Positions 9,901 to 17,306 of a stretch of DNA of 32,532 nucleotides are shown here, in pieces. The translations under genes were made by a program, and so were the position numbers. The notes beneath the pieces were generated by a model. That model ran no database searches, had not been told where the DNA came from, and saw nothing but the letters and a program-made list of their open reading frames with translations. Origin of the DNA: CAG-1138 sp964495385 (GTDB lineage Bacteria; Bacillota; Clostridia; Christensenellales; CAG-917); assembly GCA_964495385.1 (NCBI GenBank), contig CAZBVO010000017.1:1-32532 (forward strand), given 5' to 3'. The first letter of the stretch is position 1. Each line of letters opens with the position of its first letter.

Positions 9901-11884
9901 CAAACTCGGTTTCGGCATCCGGATGCATAAACGTGCTTTCAACCAAAACGGAATATTCCTTCCCGTCCGCAGAAACGGTCAATAATGCCTTGCCTGCTTT
10001 TTCAAACGTCAAAACGTCGCCCGACAGTTTTGCCGAATCGCTATCGACTTTTATCGTCGGTTGCGACACCGTTGCCGTGGCAGGATAAACGGAAGCGGAA
10101 ATCCTTACCTCTTTTGCCGAAACGTAAACCGAACCGCCCGACACTACTGTTACGTCTGCGGTTTCGTTGTCCCACACTGCCACAAGCGAAACGTTTTCGA
10201 GACGTTCGACACGTCTTACGACGTTCAAAGTCAAGTCGGTGTAAACTTCGCCGTTGACTTTTACGGTAAGCCTTGCAGTGCCTTTGTCGCTTATGGTGAC
10301 TATTGCGCCGTCAAGGGTGGCGCAGGTGCCGTCAAAAACGTACTCGACGGACGAAATCCCCGCACCCGACACGTAAGGCGCAAACACTATTTTTTGTTCT
10401 TTTGCCGCTTCCGGCATTTCGAGGTCGACAATTTTGGTACCCTTTTCCACTTTCACCGGATTTGCCGACTGAGGGAAATAAGCCACCGTCATCGTGCGAA
10501 CCAATCCCGATTCGGACGTTGCGGTGATGACTGCTTCTGCATAGCCGTCGCCCACAAACAGAACTCTGCCCTCGCCGTCAACCGTAGCAACGGAAGAGTC
10601 GGACGAAACGAACGAAACTATGCGTTCGGTGCTGTCGACAGGCAAAAGCTGAGTTTTTAGGGTAAAGCTTTTTGAAAGCGACGCAAAGTAAGCGGTTTTT
10701 TGACCGTCCGCGTTGTAAAACGCAATATCTTCTGCTTTGCGATTGACTTTGACGTTTGCAGTTGCGGTTGCGGTGGAGCCGTCTGCCTTTTGAACGGTAA
10801 CCGACACCACGGTGATGCCGCCGCCCTTAACCACGAATTTGCCGTTTTCGTATGCCGCAACTCCGCTTTCGGAGAAGGAAACGGAAATATATTCCGAATT
10901 ACCTTGGGCAGGCATGGTCGTAAACGCGAGGTCCAAAACTTTGTTTTGGGCATAATCGGTTTCGATGCTGTTTTTGTCAAACACTACACTTTGGAAATAG
11001 CCCATCGTGGAGGTGATTTTCTTAGAAACCGCAAAATTGTCGCCGTCATAACCCTCGGCACGCACGCTTATCACGGCACTTTCGGCCTTGTGGAAAGTGA
11101 TCAAGCCGTTTTGGTCGACGGTTGCGACGCTGTCGTCGGAGGACGAATAAATCAATTTTACCTCGGCGGTGGAAGGATAAACCTCAACCGTCGGGAACGG
11201 ATATGTTGTAGAATTTACCGTCACAGGCGAATCGTCGTCGATGGTTATACCCTCGGCCGGCACCCTGACCTTGACCGAGAACGAAGCCGTTGCCGAAGGA
11301 TTGCCCTCGCTGGAAACGGTTACGGTTGCCTTGCCCGGCACCGACGGATTTGCCGTCAACACGCCGTCTGGCGAAACTTCCAAAATTTCAGGATTGTCCG
11401 ACGTAAAAATAAGCCTGACGTTAACCGCCTCGGACGGGGAGAAAGTCGTTTCGAGCGCATGCGTCTGCCCTACGGTCATTTCCGTTACGGGGTTTGTCAC
11501 CGAAATTCTGTGGATTTTGTCGTCAGTAACCACCACTTTGCAGGAAGCCTGTTTGGTTTGGTTTTCCTCGCTTATGACGTAAACCAGCGTTTCGCCGAAA
11601 TCGTGGCCGGTAACTTTGCCGTTTTCGTCCACGGTAACAATGCTTTCGTCCATACTTTTGAAGGTAACCGACGGGTTGCTTGCCAGTTTAGGGAAAACGT
11701 TCCATTTAAGTTCTGCCGAAACGGGGTCGTCGGAGGTTTTTTGCAAAACCACTTTTTCGTTGACGAATTCCAAATTTTCGACGTAGATGTGAGTCGACAG
11801 ACTGACCACTGCCGCACTGCCGATCATGATCAACAAAATCATAAGCGGCAACAGCGTTATGGCGCATATCATAATCTTTTTCAT
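3938..11884 (-). CDS. Giant surface protein with about 25 bacterial Ig-like modules and a beta-helix-like C-terminus (contains assembly gap)
   Basis: About 2,648 residues as drawn, with 34 unknown ones (about 1648-1681) from the N gap. The N-terminus has a Lys-Lys start and a hydrophobic helix (about 6-30) that serves as signal peptide or membrane anchor. From about residue 40 to 2330 the chain is a series of Big_2-like modules, recognised by a recurrent core such as SSSDDSVATVDQNG followed by a Gly/Ala turn and an ITVTA-like strand. I count about 25 such cores, some divergent. The last roughly 320 residues differ: short repeating strands (for example YYTELYNMYRGIERSTAVG) resemble a right-handed beta-helix. 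No LPXTG motif or C-terminal helix is seen, so attachment is probably by the N-terminal helix. The ATG is 8 bases after the ABC permease stop. Role inferred as adhesin or surface scaffold; ligand unknown. Confidence 0.85.
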   Translation of the reverse strand: MKKIMICAITLLPLMILLIMIGSAAVVSLSTHIYVENLEFVNEKVVLQKTSDDPVSAELKWNVFPKLASNPSVTFKSMDESIVTVDENGKVTGHDFGETLVYVISEENQTKQASCKVVVTDDKIHRISVTNPVTEMTVGQTHALETTFSPSEAVNVRLIFTSDNPEILEVSPDGVLTANPSVPGKATVTVSSEGNPSATASFSVKVRVPAEGITIDDDSPVTVNSTTYPFPTVEVYPSTAEVKLIYSSSDDSVATVDQNGLITFHKAESAVISVRAEGYDGDNFAVSKKITSTMGYFQSVVFDKNSIETDYAQNKVLDLAFTTMPAQGNSEYISVSFSESGVAAYENGKFVVKGGGITVVSVTVQKADGSTATATANVKVNRKAEDIAFYNADGQKTAYFASLSKSFTLKTQLLPVDSTERIVSFVSSDSSVATVDGEGRVLFVGDGYAEAVITATSESGLVRTMTVAYFPQSANPVKVEKGTKIVDLEMPEAAKEQKIVFAPYVSGAGISSVEYVFDGTCATLDGAIVTISDKGTARLTVKVNGEVYTDLTLNVVRRVERLENVSLVAVWDNETADVTVVSGGSVYVSAKEVRISASVYPATATVSQPTIKVDSDSAKLSGDVLTFEKAGKALLTVSADGKEYSVLVESTFMHPDAETEFDLSPISIEKGGSLDLNSLIRKINPYGADLSYVSFAIDGDCAEIVENTRLNALFGGVATLTISIKTATDVVSHTVAVTVNEKPTDISIAQKVYYARSAHFDLTGLYSVLPTTANYLDDVSYSIVGECDFASVDDGKLTFTAAGLVKVEIATQNGIKGYVAVVYGGSNETVSASDGVTEREAGKAFVLQLSDEDLASVADALEFGFMADSSGVTVSSGAVITPVAAGDFEIAVAGKTYKFKAIIKTQSIGLSFADTSRLDEGYLTADKSVKINSTVLPADATYKTLEWSSSNGAVAEYDAETGVLTFKKAGAVTLTATEPKSGVKASIMVESTFGAARRLTLTSDKAEFEFDNADASKNVFDLTRLFDVYPHTAEKSSVSATSLSSENGTADGVLLTVNKGGEFEVLLSTESGDQKKLTVSVLRSATDVLLGSTRVSEILSTAVLENAFVFLRTDFYPSDANRDLEITYNLTDDSLANAKLDGTRLVFLAENAEVAVEFKVGGKLVGTVKFVTTSLISTATVDGETVVVPTGDKFAWYSEEGEVHFVSADGVELTSDGRGNYVSAKSGVGELTYTLNGIEYTKKIVSTLQAESIEGLFVKDVLADGTEAVVTNLDNQHNTASKTLLIGGADLGSALNADGTKPTVSYKTNDKSVATVSADGTLTFVSGGRVTVTVTATGNDFYGEYSITKSFNVWSTNGAPTGIEVTGPTDVVADDYAGDFDFAKNTTVKQPKYGVISPEFEYVSSDEGIAKVSKDGILTVVGAGKVTVTVQTADGKGGLLKKEASFRVDKRIDKITFTDGGDEVGRVVVKTSEYSLDYALKSLTATEPTLTGVSVTSSDSSVATVVGNVVKFAAAEGAVKITVKATDGNASAVLQVVRVAEAVEILRIDDATEKVVLHAGRLYVEDSRFGAEDVWFDFAAKADYVQEVNSATKVFKALKGGEFVLTSSGRSLKAVVTEEVSSIAFTTDAGNVLSAKESFDLGQIYGAXXXXXXXXXXXXXXXXXXXXXXXXXXXXXXXXXXSVATAYAGTKPSDYTLKYSSSDESVATVDGYGVVTFKTADGKAVITVTAVNSDGTDGVSCQVAIRNTQNRITQVADNVNVVLDGDSGEKTTFYPLPLGRQMNFTYEILSGSDVVAIDGDVLRAIKGGYATVKVSASESAGAAWSKQVEVFVHKSATELVVGNEDLKQLTLDTCKTEIAILPSILPSDAVYEKRIAYTYDASIADVSADGVIKFKKAGILTVTVAVVYDYTDENGLTKNVTECQKTLMVTSSYGRLSGFELTESGSLAQSEYEFYLGERQLTFEVKNVKPADFDISGKLTATCTNDEAISVSVSGNKVMVKGLKKGKGDIEIGVGDVKTKVSVNVKIKSESIKVNYGGSEVTSVVTLSNAVSLSAKVWPLNVSDTSYTWTVTGGASFDGSVLTMPTYGTYSITFKSGDGASQTTVNVQYVADIVDFTLSGSGKTINSDDVFDLEWNRDYFSFSIQISPSAADFDWSTFEISVSDGRVERDGKNVTVFTPSVADQPHFEGTVTVKYKNLKTVTFRLSRFGVQSVDFGDLDNNTDADFGLQQVRLFGNTSYYGGKVSYYKMKVNVSPASLYDKIVWTTSNSAVKVTGVSDGSVNVDFGSFAAMDENNVINDDFESNGLVTVSATDGKGNVFYSYVFHVVQGTNVFDFEGFKNSDPAVLHVNLGDDDEQAMIDSGTAVRMESYVSKTVIYGNGYLLNYNVRNLATSEETYTKWDWIGVSIKRLYNASFKGANNSSNKKDYNLEISSSSRVYYTELYNMYRGIERSTAVGYIKRCIFRNMNYESIVLTAETEGAYVEDILVYDGGLTAMEAQYDTFSIKGFLDVYNFQNQDAFEDFSSFLKLVNVPKELEKNFPDYVEKVNGEYYANIVVFSGKNSPTKRSVKFWNEATGQYEACDDGTNAITGGLQKMTYSIISIGALACWSYPNTDDYPRYSDEFLADGTLNYTYMANRALRIKRLYDGD
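6842..6941. other. Scaffold gap of 100 N inside the giant gene
   Basis: Exactly 100 N, the usual placeholder for a gap of unknown size. The flanks read FDLGQIYGA on the N-terminal side and SVATAYAG on the C-terminal side, both in the same frame if the gap is counted as 34 codons. The two flanks could belong to a single Ig-like module with only a few residues missing, but whole modules could also be lost. Confidence 0.98.
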
Positions 11885-11892
11885 AAGCTTCC

Positions 11893-13506
11893 CTACCTGT
11901 ATTCGATGTTGTAATACTTCTTGTTTGCGTTTTTCATAAATTTGATCACCTCAACCGAAGCGAAAACCGTCGCTACGGTCAAGTCCAAAACGTAAACGTA
12001 CACGACGTCCGTCAAAAACGACAGAACAATCGAGCCGCCACCTTCCAAAATGCAAAGCAGTATGCCTACAAAAAGCATCCTTGTGACGTTGGTTTCCGAA
12101 ATTTCGCCGCTTGTGGTGCTTTGCAAACACGGATATTTCAAATTGACGTTGAAACCCCGTGCAATCAGCCCCACGGAGCTTATCAGCGAAGTGGCAAAAA
12201 CCACTCCGATTTGCTCGATCGGCAAAAACTCTAAGGTTATCATTATCGTTGCGCTTACAAGCAACGCGCCCACCGCAACCACAAAGTTTAAAATGCCCTT
12301 TGCAAAAAGCTGTTTCCTTGCGCTTATCGGGGCCGTTTTGGTGATGTAGAAAGTGAGATTCTCTCTGCTTATCGCCGTAGCCGAAAAGCTGTTTATCATG
12401 GCCATAAACGCAACCAGAACCAGCACACAAACTCCGTAGCTTACCCCGAGGCCGATTTCGGCCGATCCGACCTTGTTGACCAGACGGCTGCAAAAATAAA
12501 CCATAACCGGGGTGGTTATCGCCACGCCCAAGTAAAAATAGGCATAGGTGTTTGTGCGCAGGATGTCCTTGCCTTCCTTTTTGATTATCGCCCAAAACGC
12601 GCTTTCCGAGGTGAACTTGGTTTGTTTTTTGAAGAACTTGCCTCTCCCCTCCAGCGTTTGCAGGCGGACTTTGTCGTAAACGGGCTTTGCAATGGCGAGG
12701 CCTATTGCGAGTATAACCGCCGAAGCACCCACCGTTACGCCGTAACTTAAAGCGAGGCTTTGCCCGAAAACGATGTTTTTAAGCAACGTTGCGGGATTGA
12801 ATTTGCCGTTGAACGCCCCTACTATTCCCGAAAGAGTCGCCTTGGTGTCGTCGGCCACTTTTTGGTGAATAAAATATTCGGCCAAAAGGTCCAAAACGTA
12901 GTTGTAAAGCAAAAACGCGGCGGCAAGCATCAAAATAAACAGAATAAGTTTGATGACGTTGTGGTTTTCAAGCACCGACAACAGATACATCACCGGCACT
13001 GCCAGCACCGTGGCCACGGCAAACGGAAGCATAGGCGCAAACAAACTCATAAGTAGCGTGCGAAGCAAAAACTTTATGCTGAAAAGATGCGCGCTCCATC
13101 CGAAAATGGTCATTATCGCAAAATACCCGACCGTCGACAAAACTTGCAGATAAACGTAAACCATAACAAGTTCGGCCACAAACATCTGGAACGACGACAT
13201 CGGAAAACGTGCCGTTATTTTTGCGTCGAACGGTTTAAGCAAGCATTTGATTTCAAACGAAACGCCCACAATGGTGAGCAAAATTTCCATAACGGTGAAA
13301 ATTACCGCCGAAAAATCGGCAGATGCAACCACGTCGCCGAGTTGGTTGACCATCATGTCGAAAAAGTATTTCATAAGCCCCAGCATGATTGCTGCGGTTA
13401 TCAAAGCGATTATCGCGGTCGTAGCACGACCTTTTTTGTCTCCTTTTTGATCGGGTTCGGTTTGCAATCGAAAATGCAAGGAGACGTAATGCCATATCCT
13501 TGTCAT
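11893..13506 (-). CDS. ABC-2 type exporter permease
   Basis: 537 residues with about ten to twelve hydrophobic segments (for example about 29-50, 66-84, 110-130, 135-190, 200-225, 265-285 and several in 320-520), separated by short Lys/Arg-rich loops. The pattern is two membrane halves around a cytoplasmic linker near 285-315. This fits the large ABC-2-like permease families of Firmicutes rather than a substrate-binding-dependent importer. Its ATG overlaps the stop of the ATPase gene in an ATGA arrangement (13503-13506), so the two are translationally coupled and form one transporter. The giant Ig-like gene begins 8 bases after its stop. The substrate cannot be told from sequence. Function as exporter is inferred from family and from the paired ATPase. 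Confidence 0.85.
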   Translation of the reverse strand: MTRIWHYVSLHFRLQTEPDQKGDKKGRATTAIIALITAAIMLGLMKYFFDMMVNQLGDVVASADFSAVIFTVMEILLTIVGVSFEIKCLLKPFDAKITARFPMSSFQMFVAELVMVYVYLQVLSTVGYFAIMTIFGWSAHLFSIKFLLRTLLMSLFAPMLPFAVATVLAVPVMYLLSVLENHNVIKLILFILMLAAAFLLYNYVLDLLAEYFIHQKVADDTKATLSGIVGAFNGKFNPATLLKNIVFGQSLALSYGVTVGASAVILAIGLAIAKPVYDKVRLQTLEGRGKFFKKQTKFTSESAFWAIIKKEGKDILRTNTYAYFYLGVAITTPVMVYFCSRLVNKVGSAEIGLGVSYGVCVLVLVAFMAMINSFSATAISRENLTFYITKTAPISARKQLFAKGILNFVVAVGALLVSATIMITLEFLPIEQIGVVFATSLISSVGLIARGFNVNLKYPCLQSTTSGEISETNVTRMLFVGILLCILEGGGSIVLSFLTDVVYVYVLDLTVATVFASVEVIKFMKNANKKYYNIEYR

Positions 13507-14231
13507 TTTTCGCTCCTGTTGTTGATGTTGAGGAAGTATTTTTCCAAATTGAAATTAGGGTTGCGTTTTGCGTCGGCCAGGCGGAAGAAACTTACAAGCT
13601 GTCCGTTTTTGATGATTGCGACGAGGTCGCAAACCTTATCGACGGTGTCGAGGTTGTGCGACGAGAAAACCACCGCGTTGCCTGCGTCGGCATAATCGCG
13701 GATGCAATTTCTGACTTCGTCCTGCGTTTGCGGATCGAGGCCGATCATCGGTTCGTCCAAAACCCAAAGTTGCGGCTCGTGCACGATGGAGCCGATGAGG
13801 CATATTTTTTGTTTCATGCCGTGGGAATAGCTGGAAATCTGATTGTCCATGGCGTGCGAAATCTTAAACAGGTCGGCATAGTATTCCGAACGGGCAAGTT
13901 TCAGCTTTTTGTCGATGCCGAAAAGACTGCCCATATAGTTGACGTACTCCCTACCCGTCAATTTTTCGTAAACGCTGTGGTCGTCGGGAACGTAACCGAC
14001 GCACTGTTTTGCCTTTATAGGATCCTTTTGGATGTCAAACCCGTTGATGAGAATTTGCCCCTCTTCAAAAGGCAGAATGCCGGTAAGGCACTTTATGGTG
14101 GTGGATTTGCCTGCGCCGTTGCTGCCGACGAGGCCCAAAACTTCACCTGCATTTACTTTGAGGTTGATTTTGTAAGCGGAGTATTTGTCCGCGCCCTGAT
14201 ACTTTTTGGAAAAATCTTTGATTTCTAACAT
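13503..14231 (-). CDS. ABC transporter ATP-binding protein (CcmA/NatA type)
   Basis: 242 residues, the normal size of a stand-alone exporter ATPase. Walker A GSNGAGKST (36-44), signature SHGMKQK (136-142), Walker B LWVLDEP (155-161) and switch histidine H192 are all intact, so it should hydrolyse ATP. The SHGMKQK form of the signature is typical of ABC-2 exporter ATPases. It is the first gene of the leftward operon, overlaps the permease by 4 bases and would power it. The best SD-like sequence (AAGGAGA) is about 20 bases from this ATG, farther than usual. No alternative in-frame start is visible, so the start is probable rather than certain. Confidence 0.92.
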   Translation of the reverse strand: MLEIKDFSKKYQGADKYSAYKINLKVNAGEVLGLVGSNGAGKSTTIKCLTGILPFEEGQILINGFDIQKDPIKAKQCVGYVPDDHSVYEKLTGREYVNYMGSLFGIDKKLKLARSEYYADLFKISHAMDNQISSYSHGMKQKICLIGSIVHEPQLWVLDEPMIGLDPQTQDEVRNCIRDYADAGNAVVFSSHNLDTVDKVCDLVAIIKNGQLVSFFRLADAKRNPNFNLEKYFLNINNRSEK

Positions 14232-14387
14232 TGTTGCTTGCTGTTTGTTTTCTCCTTGTTCTTATAAAACGCCGTCCTTAGTATAAACCCTTTTTCAAGA
14301 TAAATTATTTGCGGCCCGAAAATGCTTTTTTATTTTATATATTAAAAATATTTTTTACGCACCTGCGGTGTAGACGTAGTCATTATA

Positions 14388-14416
14388 AGTTTAGTACAAG
14401 ACATCCTAATTGTCAA
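14388..14416 (-). promoter_or_regulatory. Candidate promoter of the ABC exporter/giant protein operon
   Basis: On the minus strand a perfect TTGACA (14416-14411) is followed after 17 bases by TAAACT (14393-14388), a 4-of-6 match to the -10 consensus. A TATAAT-like hexamer six bases further on gives a 23-base spacer and is less likely. The leader would be about 150 bases long. Confidence 0.45.
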
Positions 14417-14498
14417 CGTTTAACGACACAAAATACCAAACCGTAAACGTATAATTCGCATTTTTTGCTACATTTTGTTGAAATTGACGGTCATTTCT

Positions 14499-14527
14499 TT
14501 GTAAAATTTTTTGAACCGTGTTATAAT
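14499..14527 (+). promoter_or_regulatory. Promoter of the nuclease gene
   Basis: TTGTAA (14499-14504), a 17-base spacer, and a perfect TATAAT (14522-14527). The transcript would start near 14534, a few bases before the ribosome site CGGAGG (14544-14549), giving a very short leader. This placement supports translation from 14556 and rules out starts further upstream. Confidence 0.75.
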
Positions 14528-14555
14528 GAACCTAACTAACACTCGGAGGCATTCT

Positions 14556-17273
14556 ATGTTTACAACCGACAACAGGTTCACAAAAACCGTTTTCAGCATC
14601 GTTCTTACACTTGCGATAGCGCTCGGCTGCTTGGGCGGACTTACTCTTTCGTCGTTTGTCCCTGCCGACAACCACGCCGAGGCTGCAACCTCTACGGGCT
14701 ACTACGACTCTATCGACGAAACCCTCACGGGGCAAGCGTTTTACGATCAACTCGCCACGCTTATTACAAGCACTCACCACACGCAAACCTCTTACAACGG
14801 TTTGAAACAAGTTTACAAAACCTCCGACGCCGATCCCGATAAGAGCGGCAACATAATTTGGTTTTACACCGGCACGTCCATATCCTACAACGGCACCTTG
14901 GGCTCCGGTTCCGAAGCTACAAACCGCGAACACGTTTGGCCTAAAAACGGCGGTAAAGCGTTCACGGCCGAAAGCGAATGCGGCAGCGACGCACATCACT
15001 TAAGGCCATGCAATGCCGGAATCAACGGCGACAGAAGCAATAATCAATTTAACGAAGTTCCGCAAACGGAAGCAAACATTGTTGCAGAAGGCAGTTCGAC
15101 AAGCTATGCCAACCTTTGCTACCAAAGCGGCGGCACGTTCTACCCGGGCGAAGGCTATCGCGGCGCAACGGCCCGTATTTTGATGTACGTTCAAGTTCGT
15201 TGGGGCACCCAGTTTAACCTCAGTTTCTGCCTGGGCAAAGGTGGCAACAACGGCAAGGAAATGGGCTACATCGACACGCTCATGAAGTGGCACCTCCAAG
15301 AGCCGCCTACGGAAGAAGAAATTCGCCGCAACGAAGTTGTTTACGGCATTCAGGGCAACCGCAATCCGTTTATCGATCACCCGGAATACGCATCCAAAAT
15401 TTACTGCTACGACGGCGAAAGCTACAACTCTGACCTTCGCACGGTGGTAAACACCTACGGCGACTACGGCGCAACCGACATCGAAAGCATCTCCTTTGCT
15501 TCTTCCGAACAAACCGTGGCGCAAGGCGCAACCCTCACCCTCGAACCTACCCTCACCCCTGCCGACGCTTCCAGAAACATCGTTTGGACGTCGTCCGACA
15601 CAAGCGTCGCAACCGTTGACAGCAACGGCGTAGTCAGCGGCATCAAATCGGGCAGCACCGTCATCACCGCAACCAGCGCGGTCGACAGCTCGGTAAGCGC
15701 ATCCGTAACCGTAAAAGTCAAGGGCATTTCGGCCGTTGCAATAAGCGGTACGGCAGTCATAACCGACTACAACGAAGGCCAAAAATTCGATCCTACCGGC
15801 CTTACGGTAACCGTAACTTATTCCGACGGTTCGTCCTCGAACGTTTCGGTTTCAACCCTAACCTGGCTGGACGCAAACACCCGAAAAAGCACTTTATCGT
15901 CGGGAACCACATCGGTTATCCTCTCTTACGGCGGTTTGGAACAGACGTACTCGGGCATAACGGTGGTTACGCCGGAAGGCAGCGTCGCAACGATCAACCG
16001 CAGCAGCTTTGCGGCAAAGAGCGGCCAATACAATTGGCAAACCTGGACCGCCGGCGAGATAGAAGGAAAAGCCTTCATGTATGCGGGCAACACAAGCGAA
16101 ATACAGATGAACAACAGCAAAGCGCAGTACTATATATTCAACACTACGCCGCTGACCGGAGGCATCGTTACCTTCACCGTCAAAACGACATCCGGGGATA
16201 AAAAGTGGGAGCTTCGCACCTCCTCCACTCCTTTTGACAGCACCTCGAAACCTGTGCCAACGACCGGCACTTCTCACGGACAATTGACAGTCACCCCTGA
16301 CGGTGCAACTTGGACAATATCGACAACCGACCAATATTTTGCCCTTTGCTATGCCGACAGCAAGGTTGTTTATCTCGATTCAATCGAAATCACCTATGGC
16401 GACGCTAAAACTCCGTGCGAACACACTTACGGCGAATGGGAAACCGTGACTGCGCCAACCGCAACAACCGAAGGTGCCAAAAAACGCACTTGCTCCGTTT
16501 GCGGCGACATAGAAACCGAAGTCATCCCTGCTCTCGGTTCGTCCGAAACCCCGTGCAACCACACCTATGGCGAATGGGAAACCGTTACCGCGCCAACCGC
16601 AACCACCGCAGGCTCCAAAAAACGTACCTGCTCCGTTTGCGGCAACGTCGAAACAGAAGTTATCCCTGCCCTCGGCTCGTCCGAAACTCCGTGCAACCAC
16701 ACTTACGGCGAATGGACAACCGTGAATGAGCCAACCGAAACTTCCACAGGCCTTAAAAAGCGTGTCTGCTCCTCTTGCGGCAACGTTGAAAACGAAGTTA
16801 TCCCTGCTCTCGGTTCGTCCGAACATCCTTGCGAACACACCTACGGTGAATGGGAAGTGGTAACTCTGCCGACCGCAACCGCCGCAGGCCTCAAAAAACG
16901 TGTCTGCTCCTCTTGCGGCGACGTTGAAGTCGAAACGGTCCCTGCTCTCGGCGGTACGGCCTACGACGTAGCGGAAACTTTCGAAAGCATAGTCGAAGCA
17001 CTCGGCAACGCAACGGATTTGAACACCAAAGAAGCACTTATAATTCAAGCGCAGTTGGAATACAACAAGCTTTCCGAAACCGAAAAGCAAACCGTCGCAA
17101 CAAGCTACACCGCTCTGCAACAACACATCGAAACTTACCAAAAAGAACTTACCGATTCCGACAGTTCAAACACTTTGGTTATCGTTCTCGTAGTGGTGGG
17201 AGGCGTACTGCTTTGCTGCGGAATAGTTTATGCTCGCTCAAGAAGAAAATCCCGTGCGGGAAACAGATATTAA
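14556..17273 (+). CDS. Secreted, membrane-anchored endonuclease I with Ig-like domains and Cys/His repeats
   Basis: 905 residues. Signal peptide about 1-44; endonuclease I (His-Me finger) domain about 48-300 with REHVWP (124-129), HHLRP (147-151, H148 a likely general base) and RSNNQFNEVP (160-169, metal-binding Asn region). Then a Big_2 module (about 308-390, core TSSDTSVATVDSNG), a second Ig-like module (about 392-472) and a beta-rich domain (about 478-615). Four 46-residue repeats (621-804), a helical segment, one membrane helix (about 873-892) and a basic tail RSRRKSRAGNRY follow. It should cut extracellular DNA/RNA non-specifically while held on the cell. The start at 14556 is chosen because CGGAGG stands 6 bases before it; a TTG at 14511 lies upstream of the -10 box. 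The hydrolase gene follows by 33 bases. Confidence 0.93.
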   Translation: MFTTDNRFTKTVFSIVLTLAIALGCLGGLTLSSFVPADNHAEAATSTGYYDSIDETLTGQAFYDQLATLITSTHHTQTSYNGLKQVYKTSDADPDKSGNIIWFYTGTSISYNGTLGSGSEATNREHVWPKNGGKAFTAESECGSDAHHLRPCNAGINGDRSNNQFNEVPQTEANIVAEGSSTSYANLCYQSGGTFYPGEGYRGATARILMYVQVRWGTQFNLSFCLGKGGNNGKEMGYIDTLMKWHLQEPPTEEEIRRNEVVYGIQGNRNPFIDHPEYASKIYCYDGESYNSDLRTVVNTYGDYGATDIESISFASSEQTVAQGATLTLEPTLTPADASRNIVWTSSDTSVATVDSNGVVSGIKSGSTVITATSAVDSSVSASVTVKVKGISAVAISGTAVITDYNEGQKFDPTGLTVTVTYSDGSSSNVSVSTLTWLDANTRKSTLSSGTTSVILSYGGLEQTYSGITVVTPEGSVATINRSSFAAKSGQYNWQTWTAGEIEGKAFMYAGNTSEIQMNNSKAQYYIFNTTPLTGGIVTFTVKTTSGDKKWELRTSSTPFDSTSKPVPTTGTSHGQLTVTPDGATWTISTTDQYFALCYADSKVVYLDSIEITYGDAKTPCEHTYGEWETVTAPTATTEGAKKRTCSVCGDIETEVIPALGSSETPCNHTYGEWETVTAPTATTAGSKKRTCSVCGNVETEVIPALGSSETPCNHTYGEWTTVNEPTETSTGLKKRVCSSCGNVENEVIPALGSSEHPCEHTYGEWEVVTLPTATAAGLKKRVCSSCGDVEVETVPALGGTAYDVAETFESIVEALGNATDLNTKEALIIQAQLEYNKLSETEKQTVATSYTALQQHIETYQKELTDSDSSNTLVIVLVVVGGVLLCCGIVYARSRRKSRAGNRY
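16416..16967 (+). repeat. Four in-frame tandem repeats of 138 bases in the nuclease gene
   Basis: Units begin at 16416, 16554, 16692 and 16830, each exactly 46 codons. The shared pattern is C-x-H-TYGEW, then P-T, then G-x-KKR-x-C-S-x-C-G, then E, ending in PALG. The first two units are the most alike in DNA, which suggests recent duplication. Each unit keeps one Cys, one His and a CxxC pair that could bind a metal ion such as zinc. Confidence 0.93.
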
Positions 17274-17306
17274 ACTTAAAAATCGTTAAAAATTAGAGGT
17301 ACGTAT

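Larger units (their letters stand above)
14232..14555. other. Divergent intergenic region between ABC/giant operon and nuclease operon
   Basis: AT-rich interval of 324 bases with no credible gene. It holds one candidate promoter for each direction (14388-14416 minus, 14499-14527 plus) and a very AT-rich stretch (14326-14356) that would be in the 5' leader of the leftward operon. I see no operator dyad or riboswitch that I can name. Confidence 0.6.

Noticed and set aside
10700..11914. Open plus-strand frame of 404 codons opposite the N-terminal part of the giant gene (and a similar 402-codon frame at 5579-6787)
   Set aside because: Low-complexity reverse complement of Ser/Val/Thr-rich Ig-like modules; no domain and no start signal.
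14511..14555. TTG at 14511 as the start of the nuclease
   Set aside because: It lies upstream of the -10 box and transcription start, while ATG 14556 has CGGAGG at 6 bases and a standard signal peptide.
16416..16967. CRISPR-like array
   Set aside because: The periodic 138-base units are in-frame codons of the nuclease with no spacers of repeat-spacer size; no cas genes are present.
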